Of a stretch of DNA of 64,000 nt, positions 52,214-61,032 are shown piece by piece. The DNA comes from Bacteroidales bacterium. Lineage in GTDB: Bacteria; Bacteroidota; Bacteroidia; Bacteroidales; UBA3824. The position numbers and the translations under genes were made by a program. Under the pieces are notes generated by a model. That model ran no database searches, was not told where the DNA came from, and worked only from the letters and a program-made list of their open reading frames with translations. The first letter of the stretch is position 1; each line of letters begins with the position of its first letter. Location: positions 62,001-126,000 of the forward strand of contig JAEERW010000001.1 of NCBI GenBank assembly GCA_016286055.1, written 5' to 3'.

Positions 52214-53350
52214 ATGGCAAAGCAAAATATTTTTACAAGATTCGACAGCATAGTTAAAAATGCAGGTCTTGGCCGCAAGTATGCCTTGCACGCCTATATG
52301 CGTTACACCGACTTGTTTACCAAAGAAGACCGCGAACAGGTTGAGAGTTTCCGTAAACTCTACAACGAAAGCGGCAACAACATTACAGTAATGGAGTCGG
52401 CAGGATATTCCGACAACCAAATTGACATAATCGACAGGTTTGTATCTTTTTGCCAAGGTTTGCCGAGCACTCGGTTGACAGGTTGGCTGAGATGGCGTTT
52501 TAGCCGCCGCAGAACTATTCAAGAACGTGAGCACAGACTTCAGAATAGCGCAGAATTGTCAGCTTCAAAGCAAAAAAAGCGTAAGCCAATAGAAACCGAG
52601 AAAGATTTTTTAGAGAACAGATATTATTCGCAACAGCAGTTTTTTAGTAAAAAATCTGGTGAGTTTAGAGACTCCTACCACCGCAACCAAAAGCGTATTA
52701 TGCTGTTTAGCGTATCTGTGTCGGTGATTTCAGTATTGTCGGTTTTTGTAGGCAATGTTGTTTGCAGTGTTTTTCATTTTGAGAGTTCTCCCGAATGGCT
52801 TGTAAACGGTTTCAGCCTGCTTGTGGCATTGATTTCGGCGATTACAGCCTACATTTCGTCAAACGACAAATTGTTTCAGAATCTCGACTTCTGGGCAAGA
52901 TACAGGGTTGCAAGTGAAAAACTTAAATCAGAATATGCCCTATATCAAGGACGTTGCGGCGACTATGATATTCCCAACGATACCAAAGATTCACAGGGAC
53001 ATACACAAGCCGAAAAGAAATTCCGTGAAAATGTTGAAAACATTGTTCAGGAGGCCAACGACAATTTCTCAAAACTATTGCAAAACGGCAAATCGAGAGT
53101 TCAACTTAACCAACCCGAAGAAGAGCCCAAACCTGCGCCCAAGCCAAAGAGCGTAGAAACCACACCTCCTCCCATTCCACAACCCGAACAGCCCACACCT
53201 CCACAGGAAGTTGTTATGGAGTATGTGCCAGAGGAAATTCCCGACGATGTGCCCGGCGGCTATGGCGACGACAATGCCCCCGAATCCGACGAGCCTGCTC
53301 CCGAACCCGTATCTGACGATGAGTTTGCAGAACCCGGAGCCGAGGGATAA
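52214..53350 (+). CDS. SLATT/DUF4231-like membrane protein with Pro-rich tail
   Basis: 378 residues. After a soluble N-terminal part (1-130), YYSQQQFFSKKSGEFRDSYHRNQKRIML leads into two membrane helices (about 155-215) and WARYRVASEKLKSEYALYQG, the layout of DUF4231/SLATT proteins, which are often tied to nucleotide-sensing or defence systems. The last 90 residues are Pro/Glu-rich (PKPAPKPK, PPPIPQPEQP) and look disordered. It starts 34 bp after atpG and may be read from the same transcript. Confidence 0.75.
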   Translation: MAKQNIFTRFDSIVKNAGLGRKYALHAYMRYTDLFTKEDREQVESFRKLYNESGNNITVMESAGYSDNQIDIIDRFVSFCQGLPSTRLTGWLRWRFSRRRTIQEREHRLQNSAELSASKQKKRKPIETEKDFLENRYYSQQQFFSKKSGEFRDSYHRNQKRIMLFSVSVSVISVLSVFVGNVVCSVFHFESSPEWLVNGFSLLVALISAITAYISSNDKLFQNLDFWARYRVASEKLKSEYALYQGRCGDYDIPNDTKDSQGHTQAEKKFRENVENIVQEANDNFSKLLQNGKSRVQLNQPEEEPKPAPKPKSVETTPPPIPQPEQPTPPQEVVMEYVPEEIPDDVPGGYGDDNAPESDEPAPEPVSDDEFAEPGAEG

Positions 53351-53406
53351 AAACCTTTTTGTAATTGAAACTTTAAAAAATATTTTTTTTATCCAAAATA
53401 AAGACT

Positions 53407-53414
53407 TATCTTTG
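53407..53414 (+). promoter_or_regulatory. -7 box upstream of greA
   Basis: TATCTTTG matches TAnnTTTG. Transcription would start about 53420, just before a strong hairpin. Confidence 0.5.
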
Positions 53415-53426
53415 CGGTGCAATGGG

Positions 53427-53464
53427 AGAAACCGTAATAGCCATCATTACGGTTTCTCTTTTAT
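53427..53464 (+). terminator. Hairpin with T-tract in the greA leader
   Basis: Arms GAGAAACCGTAAT (53427-53439) and ATTACGGTTTCTC (53446-53458) are perfect and followed by TTTTATT. It could terminate the upstream gene or act as an attenuator or 5' stabiliser for greA, because the -7 box lies upstream of it. Confidence 0.7.
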
Positions 53465-53494
53465 TATAACTTTTTAGTACAAAACAACACTAAC

Positions 53495-53968
53495 ATGGCC
53501 AAGATAACATACCTTACAGAAGAAGGACTTAAAAAGCTCAACGATGAGCTCGACCACTTGATAGCTGTGGAACGTCCCAACATTTCTAAACAGATTGCCG
53601 AGGCTCGCGAAAAGGGCGACCTCTCAGAAAATGCCGAGTATGATGCCGCAAAAGAGGCTCAAGGATTGCTCGAACTTAAAATCTCAAAACTTCAAGAAAC
53701 CATCAAAAATGCACGCGTGTTAGACAAGTCGCAGATTCAGAGCGATACCGTGCAAATTCTCAGCAAGGTTACCATCCAGAATGTTAAGAATAAGGCTAAG
53801 ATGACCTACACACTCGTAGCCGAAACCGAGGCCAACCTTAAAGAGGGCAAAATTTCGATTGAAACTCCTATTGCCAAGGGACTTTTGGGTAAGAAAGTGG
53901 GTGAAACCGCTAAAATCAAAATCCCCGCGGGCGAAACTGAATTTAAAATCCTTGATATATCTATTTAA
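53495..53968 (+). CDS. greA: Transcription elongation factor GreA
   Basis: 157 residues: the N-terminal coiled coil with EAREKGDLSENAEYDAAKEAQ (about 37-57) carrying the acidic tip residues that help RNA polymerase cut backtracked RNA, and a C-terminal FKBP-like domain ending in GETEFKILDI. Length is standard. The HIT gene starts 2 bp after its stop. Confidence 0.96.
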   Translation: MAKITYLTEEGLKKLNDELDHLIAVERPNISKQIAEAREKGDLSENAEYDAAKEAQGLLELKISKLQETIKNARVLDKSQIQSDTVQILSKVTIQNVKNKAKMTYTLVAETEANLKEGKISIETPIAKGLLGKKVGETAKIKIPAGETEFKILDISI

Positions 53969-53970
53969 TT

Positions 53971-54363
53971 ATGGCAACAATATTTACACGTATCATCAAC
54001 GGCGAGATTCCTTGCTACAAGATTGCTGAGGACGATGAGTTTTTCGCTTTCTTGGATATCAATCCCGTTCAGAAGGGTCACACTCTCGTAGTACCCAAAG
54101 AGGAAGTAAGTTATATTTTCGACATCAACGACGACAAACTTGGCCGCTATATGGCTTTCGCTAAGCGAGTTGCCGCCGCTATTAAAGCCGCTGTTCCTTG
54201 TATTAAGGTGGGTATAGCCGTGGTAGGATTGGAAGTGCCTCATTCGCACATACACCTTATTCCGCTCAACGAGGTAAACGACCTCAACTTTGAGCATAAG
54301 ATGACACTCCCGCAAGAGGAGATGCAGCAGATTGCTGAAAACATTGTCAAAAATTTTAAATAA
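53971..54363 (+). CDS. HIT family protein
   Basis: 130 residues. The nucleotide-binding motif H-x-H-x-H is seen as HSHIHL (GLEVPHSHIHLIPL), preceded by the FLDINPVQKGHTLVVPK segment of HINT-like proteins. These hydrolyse adenosine phosphoramidates or related mononucleotides. Directly follows greA (2 bp) and ends before a terminator. Confidence 0.94.
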   Translation: MATIFTRIINGEIPCYKIAEDDEFFAFLDINPVQKGHTLVVPKEEVSYIFDINDDKLGRYMAFAKRVAAAIKAAVPCIKVGIAVVGLEVPHSHIHLIPLNEVNDLNFEHKMTLPQEEMQQIAENIVKNFK

Positions 54364-54376
54364 TTTATTTATAGCA

Positions 54377-54410
54377 AAAGACCGGTGATTATGCCGGTCT
54401 TTTGTTTTAT
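54377..54410 (+). terminator. Terminator after greA-HIT
   Basis: AAAAGACCGG and CCGGTCTTTT arms with a short loop, followed by GTTTT. Confidence 0.85.
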
Positions 54411-54422
54411 ACTCAAAAATCA

Positions 54423-55277
54423 ATGGGAACTTTAGAAGCACTTTTTTTAGGATTAGTACAGGGACTTACAGAATTTCTCCCCGTAAGCAGTAGCGGGCAT
54501 TTGGAGATAGGACAGCATCTTCTTGGCGTTGACGATCAAGGCGGACTTACATTCGACATTGTGGTGCATGTGGCCACTGTTCTTGCCACTATTACTATTT
54601 TCCGCAAAGAGATACTCGCTTTGATTATAGGATTCTTCAAGAAACTTAATCCCGACACCAATATGCCGTTGTGGCGTAGACTAAATGACGCTCAACGTTA
54701 TGTGATATTGATAGTTATATCTATGATTCCTGTCGGAGTTGTGGGTCTTTGTTTCAAAGATTCGGTTGAGGAAATTTTTGCTGCAAGCATTAAGGTGGTA
54801 GGCGTTTGTCTCCTAATTACTTCTGTCTTGCTTGCTCTTACATATTTTTTCAAGAGCAACCCCGATACAGAGAAACGTGAGATATCGCCTCTCCATGCTT
54901 TTATTATTGGTCTGGCTCAGGCTTGCGCCGTATTGCCGGGACTTTCGCGTTCGGGCAGCACTATTGCCACTGGACTTTTGCTCGGCAACAAGCGCGAGAA
55001 TGTTGCCCAGTTTTCGTTTTTGATGGTTATACCACCTATATTGGGTGAGGCTCTGTTAGATTTTAAGCACATTGTGGCACCTTCGGCAGAGTATCTTGCA
55101 GAACACGGAACTGCGGCGCAGATTCCTACATTAGCATTGTTGGTAGGCTTTGTTGCTGCTTTTGTAAGCGGTTGTGTGGCTTGCAAATGGATGATTTCCC
55201 TTATTAAAAAATGCAAGCTTATCTACTTTGCAATTTACTGCTTTATAGTGGGCGTGATTTGCATTACGGTATTGTAG
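54423..55277 (+). CDS. uppP: Undecaprenyl-diphosphatase UppP (BacA)
   Basis: 284 residues from [10 protein letters not shown]; earlier codons overlap the terminator. About eight membrane helices. Catalytic motifs are present: [16 protein letters not shown] near residues 16-31 and [17 protein letters not shown] around 175-195. It recycles the undecaprenyl carrier lipid for cell-wall synthesis. Single gene. Confidence 0.96.
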   Translation: MGTLEALFLGLVQGLTEFLPVSSSGHLEIGQHLLGVDDQGGLTFDIVVHVATVLATITIFRKEILALIIGFFKKLNPDTNMPLWRRLNDAQRYVILIVISMIPVGVVGLCFKDSVEEIFAASIKVVGVCLLITSVLLALTYFFKSNPDTEKREISPLHAFIIGLAQACAVLPGLSRSGSTIATGLLLGNKRENVAQFSFLMVIPPILGEALLDFKHIVAPSAEYLAEHGTAAQIPTLALLVGFVAAFVSGCVACKWMISLIKKCKLIYFAIYCFIVGVICITVL

Positions 55278-55292
55278 CCAGCGGCAAGTATA

Positions 55293-55865
55293 TTAATTTT
55301 GCTTGTAAACCGGCTTTACAATGGTGCTGTCTTTGTATTTGAAAACGTCAACATGGTCGGATGTGATTCTCTTTGTAGAATCTTCTTCATATCCGCAAAT
55401 GAGCACTCCGTTGTAAGTAAGCTTGTGAACATATATCATTACCTTGTATATGTCGATAGTGTCGTAGATGTATTCCACATTGATGGTGTCGTGCAGGTAG
55501 AGGGTTCTCACAAAGTATTGAAACTTGGTGCTGTCGTAACAGCCCTTGTTGAAACAAAACCAGAAAGCTTTTCCTGAAGTGTCTGTACCAATACCGTCGT
55601 AGTTTGAGAACATCATTGCGCTTTGATTTGCTGCCTCAATGGTTATTATATCTGGCATTGAGTCTACATACGACAAAGGATAAGTGTCTTTGTCAACATA
55701 ATTTATGATAGGATTGCCAGTGCTGTCGTAAAAATAATATGGGGTAGTGTTACGGATGATGAAATATCGGTTATCTTCTGTGTTTCCGTTGTGGTCAAAT
55801 TTGTCGGCACAAGTTACACAGAATAGAGCTATTATTGTTAGCAGAGGGAGAATATTTTTTTTCAT
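55293..55865 (-). CDS. Hypothetical lipoprotein
   Basis: 190 residues starting MKKNILPLLTIIALFCVTCADK, a lipoprotein signal with cysteine at about 19. The mature part is rich in Tyr/Asp (TIDIYKVMIYVHKLTYNGVLI). No known domain. It converges on uppP with 15 bp between stops and stands alone. Confidence 0.82.
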   Translation of the reverse strand: MKKNILPLLTIIALFCVTCADKFDHNGNTEDNRYFIIRNTTPYYFYDSTGNPIINYVDKDTYPLSYVDSMPDIITIEAANQSAMMFSNYDGIGTDTSGKAFWFCFNKGCYDSTKFQYFVRTLYLHDTINVEYIYDTIDIYKVMIYVHKLTYNGVLICGYEEDSTKRITSDHVDVFKYKDSTIVKPVYKQN

Positions 55866-55932
55866 ACAAAGTCTTTTTATTTTGATGCAAAAGTATAAAA
55901 TTAAAAATGGAATATATCACAAAAAAACTATT

Positions 55933-56676
55933 TTAACGTTTGAAAAATTGGTTTATTTTTCGTAAGTTTTTAAAAATCAGCGTTACAATGCCTCCAATTT
56001 GATTTTTGCGGGCTGCATGGAGGTCTTCTTTTAGTTTTATGGCAATGTTTGATGCCGAACGGTTGCTGATACCTCCTACACGCATCTTAACAGCTGTAAT
56101 TGGGCAGTAAGACACTTTGAAATCAGGTTTTGATAAGAATCGCAACATAAGGTCGTAGTCGGCAGCTATTTTAAAAGCAGTGTCGAAGTCCCCGTATTGC
56201 AGGTATGCGCTTTTTTTTGCAAAAAATGTAGGATGAGGCGGCATCCAACCGTATTTTAAGCGTTTGAATGAAAATTTTCCCGCTTGCCAATACCGCACAA
56301 TATGGTCGGTGTTGTCTTTTGACACGTAGCAAAGGTCGGCATATGCTGCTTGGCTGTTGTTTTGTTCGATGGTTTCAGCCATTTTGGTGAGCACATTTGG
56401 CGCGGCAAAAATATCGTCGGCATGCAAAAAAGCAATAACATCGCCTGTGGCGATACTAATTCCCTTGTTGGCAGCGAAATACATTCCGCAGTCTGGCTCT
56501 GAAACAAGAATGTCGGGCAAGAATTGGCGTACAATATTGAGCGTGTTGTCGGTGCTTACTCCATCAATAATGATATGCTCTTTGTGAGGATAGTCTTGAC
56601 AGCGGAATGATTGCATGGCATCGGCAATGGTGTCCTCATTGTTTTTGCAAAGCGTTATTACCGAAATTTTAATCAT
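55933..56676 (-). CDS. Glycosyltransferase family 2 (WcaA/WcaE-like)
   Basis: 247 residues. MIKISVITLCKNNEDTIADAMQSFRCQDYPHKEHIIIDGVSTDNT is the nucleotide-sugar binding half of a GT-A enzyme; the metal-binding FLHADD follows near residue 85. It adds a sugar to a surface glycan. It overlaps the acetyltransferase gene by 8 bp at the end of the pantothenate gene cluster. Confidence 0.9.
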   Translation of the reverse strand: MIKISVITLCKNNEDTIADAMQSFRCQDYPHKEHIIIDGVSTDNTLNIVRQFLPDILVSEPDCGMYFAANKGISIATGDVIAFLHADDIFAAPNVLTKMAETIEQNNSQAAYADLCYVSKDNTDHIVRYWQAGKFSFKRLKYGWMPPHPTFFAKKSAYLQYGDFDTAFKIAADYDLMLRFLSKPDFKVSYCPITAVKMRVGGISNRSASNIAIKLKEDLHAARKNQIGGIVTLIFKNLRKINQFFKR

Positions 56677-57223
56677 TTATTTCTCTCTCCTTGATTTTTA
56701 TTGCCGGATTGCCTTTGTAGATTGAATAGGGAAGCATTTTGATAGGAGCTACCGAACCCGCAGCAAGCACAGAGTGACTTTGGCAGACGGTGCCAGCAGT
56801 AACAATTGATTTGGCGCATAGCCACACTCCGTCTTCTAATACTACTTGGGAGGTAATGAGTTTAAAGTCAGTATTTTTATAGTTGTGACTGCCTGTTTCT
56901 ATCAGCACTCCTTGCGATATGCAACAGTTTTGGCCTATGGTAACTTGCGCGAGATTGTCGATCCAACAACCTTCGCCTATCCACGAGTAGTCGCCAATGG
57001 ATAAAAGCCACGGATATTTAATCAATACCCGTGGCTTGATAACTACATTTTTACCTATTTTGGCGCCAAACAGCTTTAATAATACCCTCTTGATTCCGTA
57101 GAATGGAACCCACGGCGTAGAATAAAAAGTGTGGCACACAACATACCACAACGCTCTTGTAATAAAAGAACGTCCTGGGTTGTATCCTCCCTTGGTATAT
57201 TTTTGAAGATCGGTTGTGCTCAA
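56669..57223 (-). CDS. Acetyltransferase, WcaF/LbH-type hexapeptide family
   Basis: 184 residues with hexapeptide repeats (IGDYSWIGEGCWIDNLAQVTIGQNC) and the WcaF-type N-terminal ITRALWYVVCHTFYSTPWVPFYGIKRVLLKLFGAKIG. The likely catalytic His is in ETGSHNY. These enzymes acetylate sugars of exopolysaccharide. Starts directly after panD and overlaps the glycosyltransferase by 8 bp, so the two probably modify the same glycan. Confidence 0.9.
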   Translation of the reverse strand: MSTTDLQKYTKGGYNPGRSFITRALWYVVCHTFYSTPWVPFYGIKRVLLKLFGAKIGKNVVIKPRVLIKYPWLLSIGDYSWIGEGCWIDNLAQVTIGQNCCISQGVLIETGSHNYKNTDFKLITSQVVLEDGVWLCAKSIVTAGTVCQSHSVLAAGSVAPIKMLPYSIYKGNPAIKIKEREIND

Positions 57224-57577
57224 TTACTTAACTATCTTGTTGGTGGCTGTGTCGGGAAAAACGATTTTTGGCTTGAAAGTCTTAGCCTCTTCAAAATCCA
57301 TAGAGGCATAGGAAATAATAATAACTATGTCGCCAGGAAGCACCTTTCTTGCTGCTGGACCGTTTAAACAGATGCACCCGCTGCCGTATTCGCCTTTTAT
57401 CACATAGGTTTCAAGTCGTTCTCCGTTGTTGATGTTCACCACCTGTACCTTTTCGTTTTCGATGATACCGGCCTCGTTCATCAGCTGTTCGTCAATGGTG
57501 ATGCTACCAATATAGTCGAGACAAGCTTGAGTAACGGTAACCCGATGTATTTTCGACTTTAATACTTCGATGTTCAT
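57224..57577 (-). CDS. panD: Aspartate 1-decarboxylase
   Basis: 117 residues. The self-cleavage site G24-S25 (YIGSITID) makes the pyruvoyl cofactor from the serine. Other family residues such as [12 protein letters not shown] are present. It makes beta-alanine for pantothenate. Lies 8 bp after panC. Confidence 0.95.
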   Translation of the reverse strand: MNIEVLKSKIHRVTVTQACLDYIGSITIDEQLMNEAGIIENEKVQVVNINNGERLETYVIKGEYGSGCICLNGPAARKVLPGDIVIIISYASMDFEEAKTFKPKIVFPDTATNKIVK

Positions 57578-57585
57578 TTTCAGAG

Positions 57586-58431
57586 TTACAAAAGAATGTT
57601 GTCGATGAGGCGTGTCTTGCCATCGTAAACAGTGATGCAGATGACTGCGTTTTTCGGATATTCGTTAGCAATTGGCTGTAGAGTGTCCTTGTCGGCTATT
57701 TCTACATATTCGAGGCAAAGGTTGGCGTCGGAGGCTATGCTTCGTTTGATAAAATCGGTTATCTGTTTTTGCGTAGCCTTGTTGTCTGCCATTTTTTTTG
57801 CTTCAAAAAGAGTTTTGGAAATCAATAAGGCGCTTTGACGTTGTTCGGGCGAAAGATGCACGTTGCGGCTGCTGAGGGCAAGTCCGTCAGATTCGCGTTT
57901 GATAGGGCACGATACGATTTCGCCTTTGAATGTAGGCATATACTTACGCACCATTGCCTTTATAACTGCAATCTGCTGGTAGTCTTTTTGTCCGAAATAG
58001 GCGCGGTTGGGCTCCACAATGTTGAAAAGCCGGCTTACCACTTGGCATACTCCGTTGAAATGTCCTGGACGGTATTTGCCCTCCATAACTTCGGCTACCG
58101 AACCAAGTGAGAATACTCTTGTGTCGGGAGTGGGATACATCTCATCAACTGTTGGTGCAAAAACAATGTCGCATGAGTTTTTTTCCAACAGGGCAAAGTC
58201 GGCGTCGGGGTCGCGGGGATATTTTTCAAGATCCTCCTTGTTATTGAATTGTGTGGGATTAACAAAAATGCTCACCACAGTAATGTCGTTTTCTTTGGCT
58301 GCTCTTTCTACTAAAGAAATGTGTCCTTGGTGAAGCGCTCCCATAGTGGGAACGAAACCTATTGATTTTGACTGCGAACGCAGTTTTTGCAGCCTTTGTT
58401 TCAGAAGGCTTGTTTCTTTGTATATTTCCAT
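57586..58431 (-). CDS. panC: Pantothenate synthetase
   Basis: 281 residues from [10 protein letters not shown] (ATG 58431); the frame upstream has no family similarity. The HIGH-like ATP motif is in [17 protein letters not shown] (about residues 26-42); [18 protein letters not shown] and YFGQKDYQQ follow. It joins pantoate and beta-alanine. First gene of a panC-panD-acetyltransferase-glycosyltransferase run. Confidence 0.96.
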   Translation of the reverse strand: MEIYKETSLLKQRLQKLRSQSKSIGFVPTMGALHQGHISLVERAAKENDITVVSIFVNPTQFNNKEDLEKYPRDPDADFALLEKNSCDIVFAPTVDEMYPTPDTRVFSLGSVAEVMEGKYRPGHFNGVCQVVSRLFNIVEPNRAYFGQKDYQQIAVIKAMVRKYMPTFKGEIVSCPIKRESDGLALSSRNVHLSPEQRQSALLISKTLFEAKKMADNKATQKQITDFIKRSIASDANLCLEYVEIADKDTLQPIANEYPKNAVICITVYDGKTRLIDNILL

Positions 58432-58474
58432 TTCGCAAGTTTTAAAATTTGGTGCAAAGTTAAATAAAAAAAGC

Positions 58475-58915
58475 TTATTTGAGCAGAATAGAAAATTCCT
58501 TTGTTCCGGCAAACTCAATTTGAGATTCGTTGGTTTTGCATTTGATCTGCACTTCCCACCATCCTTTGCGTGGGTTTTTCTTTTCAGATTTGATGTGCAC
58601 GAGGTTGTCGTCGGCGGCAGAAATGTCGGTAGTAACTGTGGCTGTTGACATTAGGGTCTTTTTTGTGCTCATATAGTAGTACCAACGAAATTCAAAATTG
58701 ACAGATTCAGCCTGTAGTTTTTCCAATTCTGTCTTGCTGAATACAATCTCAAGGTCGAAGTTGGGATCTAGTTTCGCTCCTTCGGTTTTAGCCTCTTTGA
58801 GTGTAACCTTGCTTCCGCCGCAGTTGAATATTACTTGTGCCGGTGTTACCTCGGTCTGCGCCTGTAAGCCTACGGCAGCAAATAGCGCAATTATCAACAT
58901 TGTAATAGTTTTCAT
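58475..58915 (-). CDS. Hypothetical exported protein
   Basis: 146 residues with a signal peptide (MKTITMLIIALFAAVGLQAQ). The mature part is a beta-rich domain (FNCGGSKVTLKE, NPRKGWWEVQIKC). Family not recognised. Located 43 bp before panC, possibly co-transcribed. Confidence 0.8.
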   Translation of the reverse strand: MKTITMLIIALFAAVGLQAQTEVTPAQVIFNCGGSKVTLKEAKTEGAKLDPNFDLEIVFSKTELEKLQAESVNFEFRWYYYMSTKKTLMSTATVTTDISAADDNLVHIKSEKKNPRKGWWEVQIKCKTNESQIEFAGTKEFSILLK

Positions 58916-58990
58916 AGTTGTAAAAGTTTTGGAAAGACAGTTTTTGAAATTATTGTTGCAAAACTTGAGCCGAAATGAACTGACAGAATG

Positions 58991-59506
58991 TTAATCTATT
59001 TTAAGGTGTTCTTTTATAGCTTTGCGCAATTCAGATTCGGGAAGTCCGCCGGTCATTTGTTCCCAATTGCCTTCTGCGTCAACAAAAATCATTGTGGGTA
59101 TGGCGTCGAACTCAAACATCGAGGCGGCTTGCTGACATTTGTCGATGTCTACTGAAAATACTTGCATCTTGTTGCCGTATTCTTTTTGAAGTTTTGCCAA
59201 TATAGGCGCTAATTGTTGGCAGGGACCGCACCATGTAGCGTTGTAGTCGATGATGAATGGAACTGGACATATAATTTCGTTGGTTTCCATTTCTATGCAC
59301 AAAGTGTTGAAGGTTTCGTCGGTGAGTTCTATTACTTTACCGTCGTTTTCGTATGCTACAGTTTCTGATAAAACTTGTTCTGTTTCAATTTCGTTCCCTG
59401 TTTTTTGAGGAAGAATTTCGCTGAGATTTCCTGATGCGTCGCCTTGTGGCGAAAAACAAGCTGCAAAAGGAAGTGCTAAAATGGATAATATGACTAATCT
59501 TCTCAT
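58991..59506 (-). CDS. Thioredoxin-like lipoprotein
   Basis: 171 residues. A lipoprotein signal (MRRLVILSILALPFAAC) precedes a thioredoxin fold with the redox site WCGPC in DYNATWCGPCQQLAPIL and the cis-proline in FDAIPTMIFV. It is expected to work in the periplasm as a disulfide reductase or exchange protein. Transcribed alone; a -7-like TATCTTTA lies upstream near 59540. Confidence 0.92.
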   Translation of the reverse strand: MRRLVILSILALPFAACFSPQGDASGNLSEILPQKTGNEIETEQVLSETVAYENDGKVIELTDETFNTLCIEMETNEIICPVPFIIDYNATWCGPCQQLAPILAKLQKEYGNKMQVFSVDIDKCQQAASMFEFDAIPTMIFVDAEGNWEQMTGGLPESELRKAIKEHLKID

Positions 59507-59692
59507 TTTTAATGTGTTTTTGGGTTATAACTTTATGGCGTAAAGATAACAACAATTTTTTTTGAGAAAAAATAAAAAAATACATTTTTATGATTAGGGT
59601 AAATCCTTTTTTGTGTGTCATACTAATGAGAATTCGAAAGGAAATCTCACCGATTATTAAATTGAATATTAACTCATTTAATTACTACCGCC

Positions 59693-59824
59693 ATGAACAA
59701 TACATATTACAGCCCCGCAAGCATTGACGTAGACTTGATGGAAAGCGCCGACACTTCTTCTTTGGTAGAAATGATAGCTACTTTGGCTATGGACGATGCC
59801 GACGATTTCTACAGCGAGATATAG
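59693..59824 (+). CDS. 43-residue acidic peptide
   Basis: A short frame (M-N-N-T-Y-Y-S-P ... ends DDFYSEI) in an otherwise empty gap, directly followed by a strong terminator, which supports a real transcript. The start TYYSPASIDVDLMES resembles the short KxYxxPxxxVxxxE-type peptides widespread in Bacteroidetes, whose role is unknown; some may be secreted or peptide-product precursors. No membrane segment and no cysteine. Confidence 0.55.
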   Translation: MNNTYYSPASIDVDLMESADTSSLVEMIATLAMDDADDFYSEI

Positions 59825-59854
59825 ATTATTTATACGATAACAACCTGATACAAA

Positions 59855-59905
59855 CGAAACGGATTGCTTACTTCGGATATTTTCCAAGTAGCAATCCGTT
59901 TCGTT
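59855..59905 (+). terminator. Terminator after the 43-residue peptide
   Basis: Arms AAACGGATTGCTTACTT and AAGTAGCAATCCGTTT (one base missing) with a short loop, followed by CGTTTTGTT. It could also end the convergent queA transcript. Confidence 0.8.
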
Positions 59906-59922
59906 TTGTTATTTGGAGATTC

Positions 59923-60975
59923 TTAAAGGATCAGCATGGCGTCGCCGTAGGGTCCGAATCGATAACCTTCTTTGAGCGCTATTTGGTACGAACTCATTAG
60001 GAAATCAAATCCTGCAAATGCCGATGTGGTCATAAGCATTGTGGAATACGGGTGGTGAAAGTTTGTGATAAGGCTTGATGGAACACTGAAATCATACGGC
60101 GGGAAAATAAATTTGTTTGTCCAGCCTTCGAATGGCTTAAGGTATCCGCTTGTAGAAACAGAGCTTTCCAAAGTGCGGAGAGTGGATATGCCTACTGCGC
60201 AAACGTTTTTGTGCTCGTCTTTGCCTTTGTTTACAATGTCGACACAACTTTGCTCTATAAAAATCTGCTCGCTGTCCATCTTGTGTTTTGTAAGGTCTTC
60301 CACGTCAACGTTGCGGAAGTTGCCCAAGCCAACGTGTGCTGTGATTTCTGCAAAGTTTACTCCTACGATTTCAAGACGTTTTAAGAGGGTTTTGCTGAAG
60401 TGAAGCCCAGCTGCAGGAGCAGCCACAGCGCCTTCGTGCTTTGCAAAAATAGTTTGGTACCGATCTTTGTCTTCGGGTGTTACCGGACGGTTGATGTATT
60501 TTGTGGGCAGCGGGGTTTCTCCCATGCTGTAAAGAATCTTTTTGAAATCGTCGTACTGACCGTCGAATAAAAATCTGAGGGTGCGGCCACGCGAAGTGGT
60601 GTTGTCGATAACTTCTGCCACGAGGCTATCGTCTTCGCCAAAATAAAGCTTGTTGCCAATTCGTATTTTGCGGGCTGGATCCACGAGCACGTCCCAAAGG
60701 CGTTGGTCGTGGTTGAGTTCGCGCAGAAGAAATACTTCTATTTTGGCGCCTGTTTTTTCTTTGTTGCCGTAGAGGCGTGCCGGAAACACTTTCGTGTTGT
60801 TAAACACCATCACGTCTCCGTCGTTGAAATACTCAACTAGGTCTTTGAATATCCTGTGTTCTACCGACTTAGTTTTTCTATTGATAACCATAAGCCGCGC
60901 CTCGTCTCTGTTTTCGGTGGGAAAAAGTGCCACCTGCTTATCCGGAAGTTCGTACTTAAACTTTGATAATTTCAT
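59923..60975 (-). CDS. queA: S-adenosylmethionine:tRNA ribosyltransferase-isomerase QueA
   Basis: 350 residues with the family signatures [44 protein letters not shown] and [18 protein letters not shown]. It makes epoxyqueuosine in the tRNA wobble position. Length is standard. A good -7 box lies 46 bp upstream. Confidence 0.96.
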   Translation of the reverse strand: MKLSKFKYELPDKQVALFPTENRDEARLMVINRKTKSVEHRIFKDLVEYFNDGDVMVFNNTKVFPARLYGNKEKTGAKIEVFLLRELNHDQRLWDVLVDPARKIRIGNKLYFGEDDSLVAEVIDNTTSRGRTLRFLFDGQYDDFKKILYSMGETPLPTKYINRPVTPEDKDRYQTIFAKHEGAVAAPAAGLHFSKTLLKRLEIVGVNFAEITAHVGLGNFRNVDVEDLTKHKMDSEQIFIEQSCVDIVNKGKDEHKNVCAVGISTLRTLESSVSTSGYLKPFEGWTNKFIFPPYDFSVPSSLITNFHHPYSTMLMTTSAFAGFDFLMSSYQIALKEGYRFGPYGDAMLIL

Positions 60976-61009
60976 TTGGTAGTTAACTATTTAGAATATT
61001 TTGTACAAA

Positions 61010-61028
61010 TTGCAACGTTGCAAATATA
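61010..61028 (-). promoter_or_regulatory. queA promoter with a 14-bp palindrome at the start site
   Basis: Minus-strand TATATTTG (61021-61028) is a good -7 box. A perfect palindrome TTGCAACGTTGCAA (61010-61023) overlaps it and the expected transcription start, suggesting an operator. Confidence 0.5.
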
Positions 61029-61032
61029 TAAA

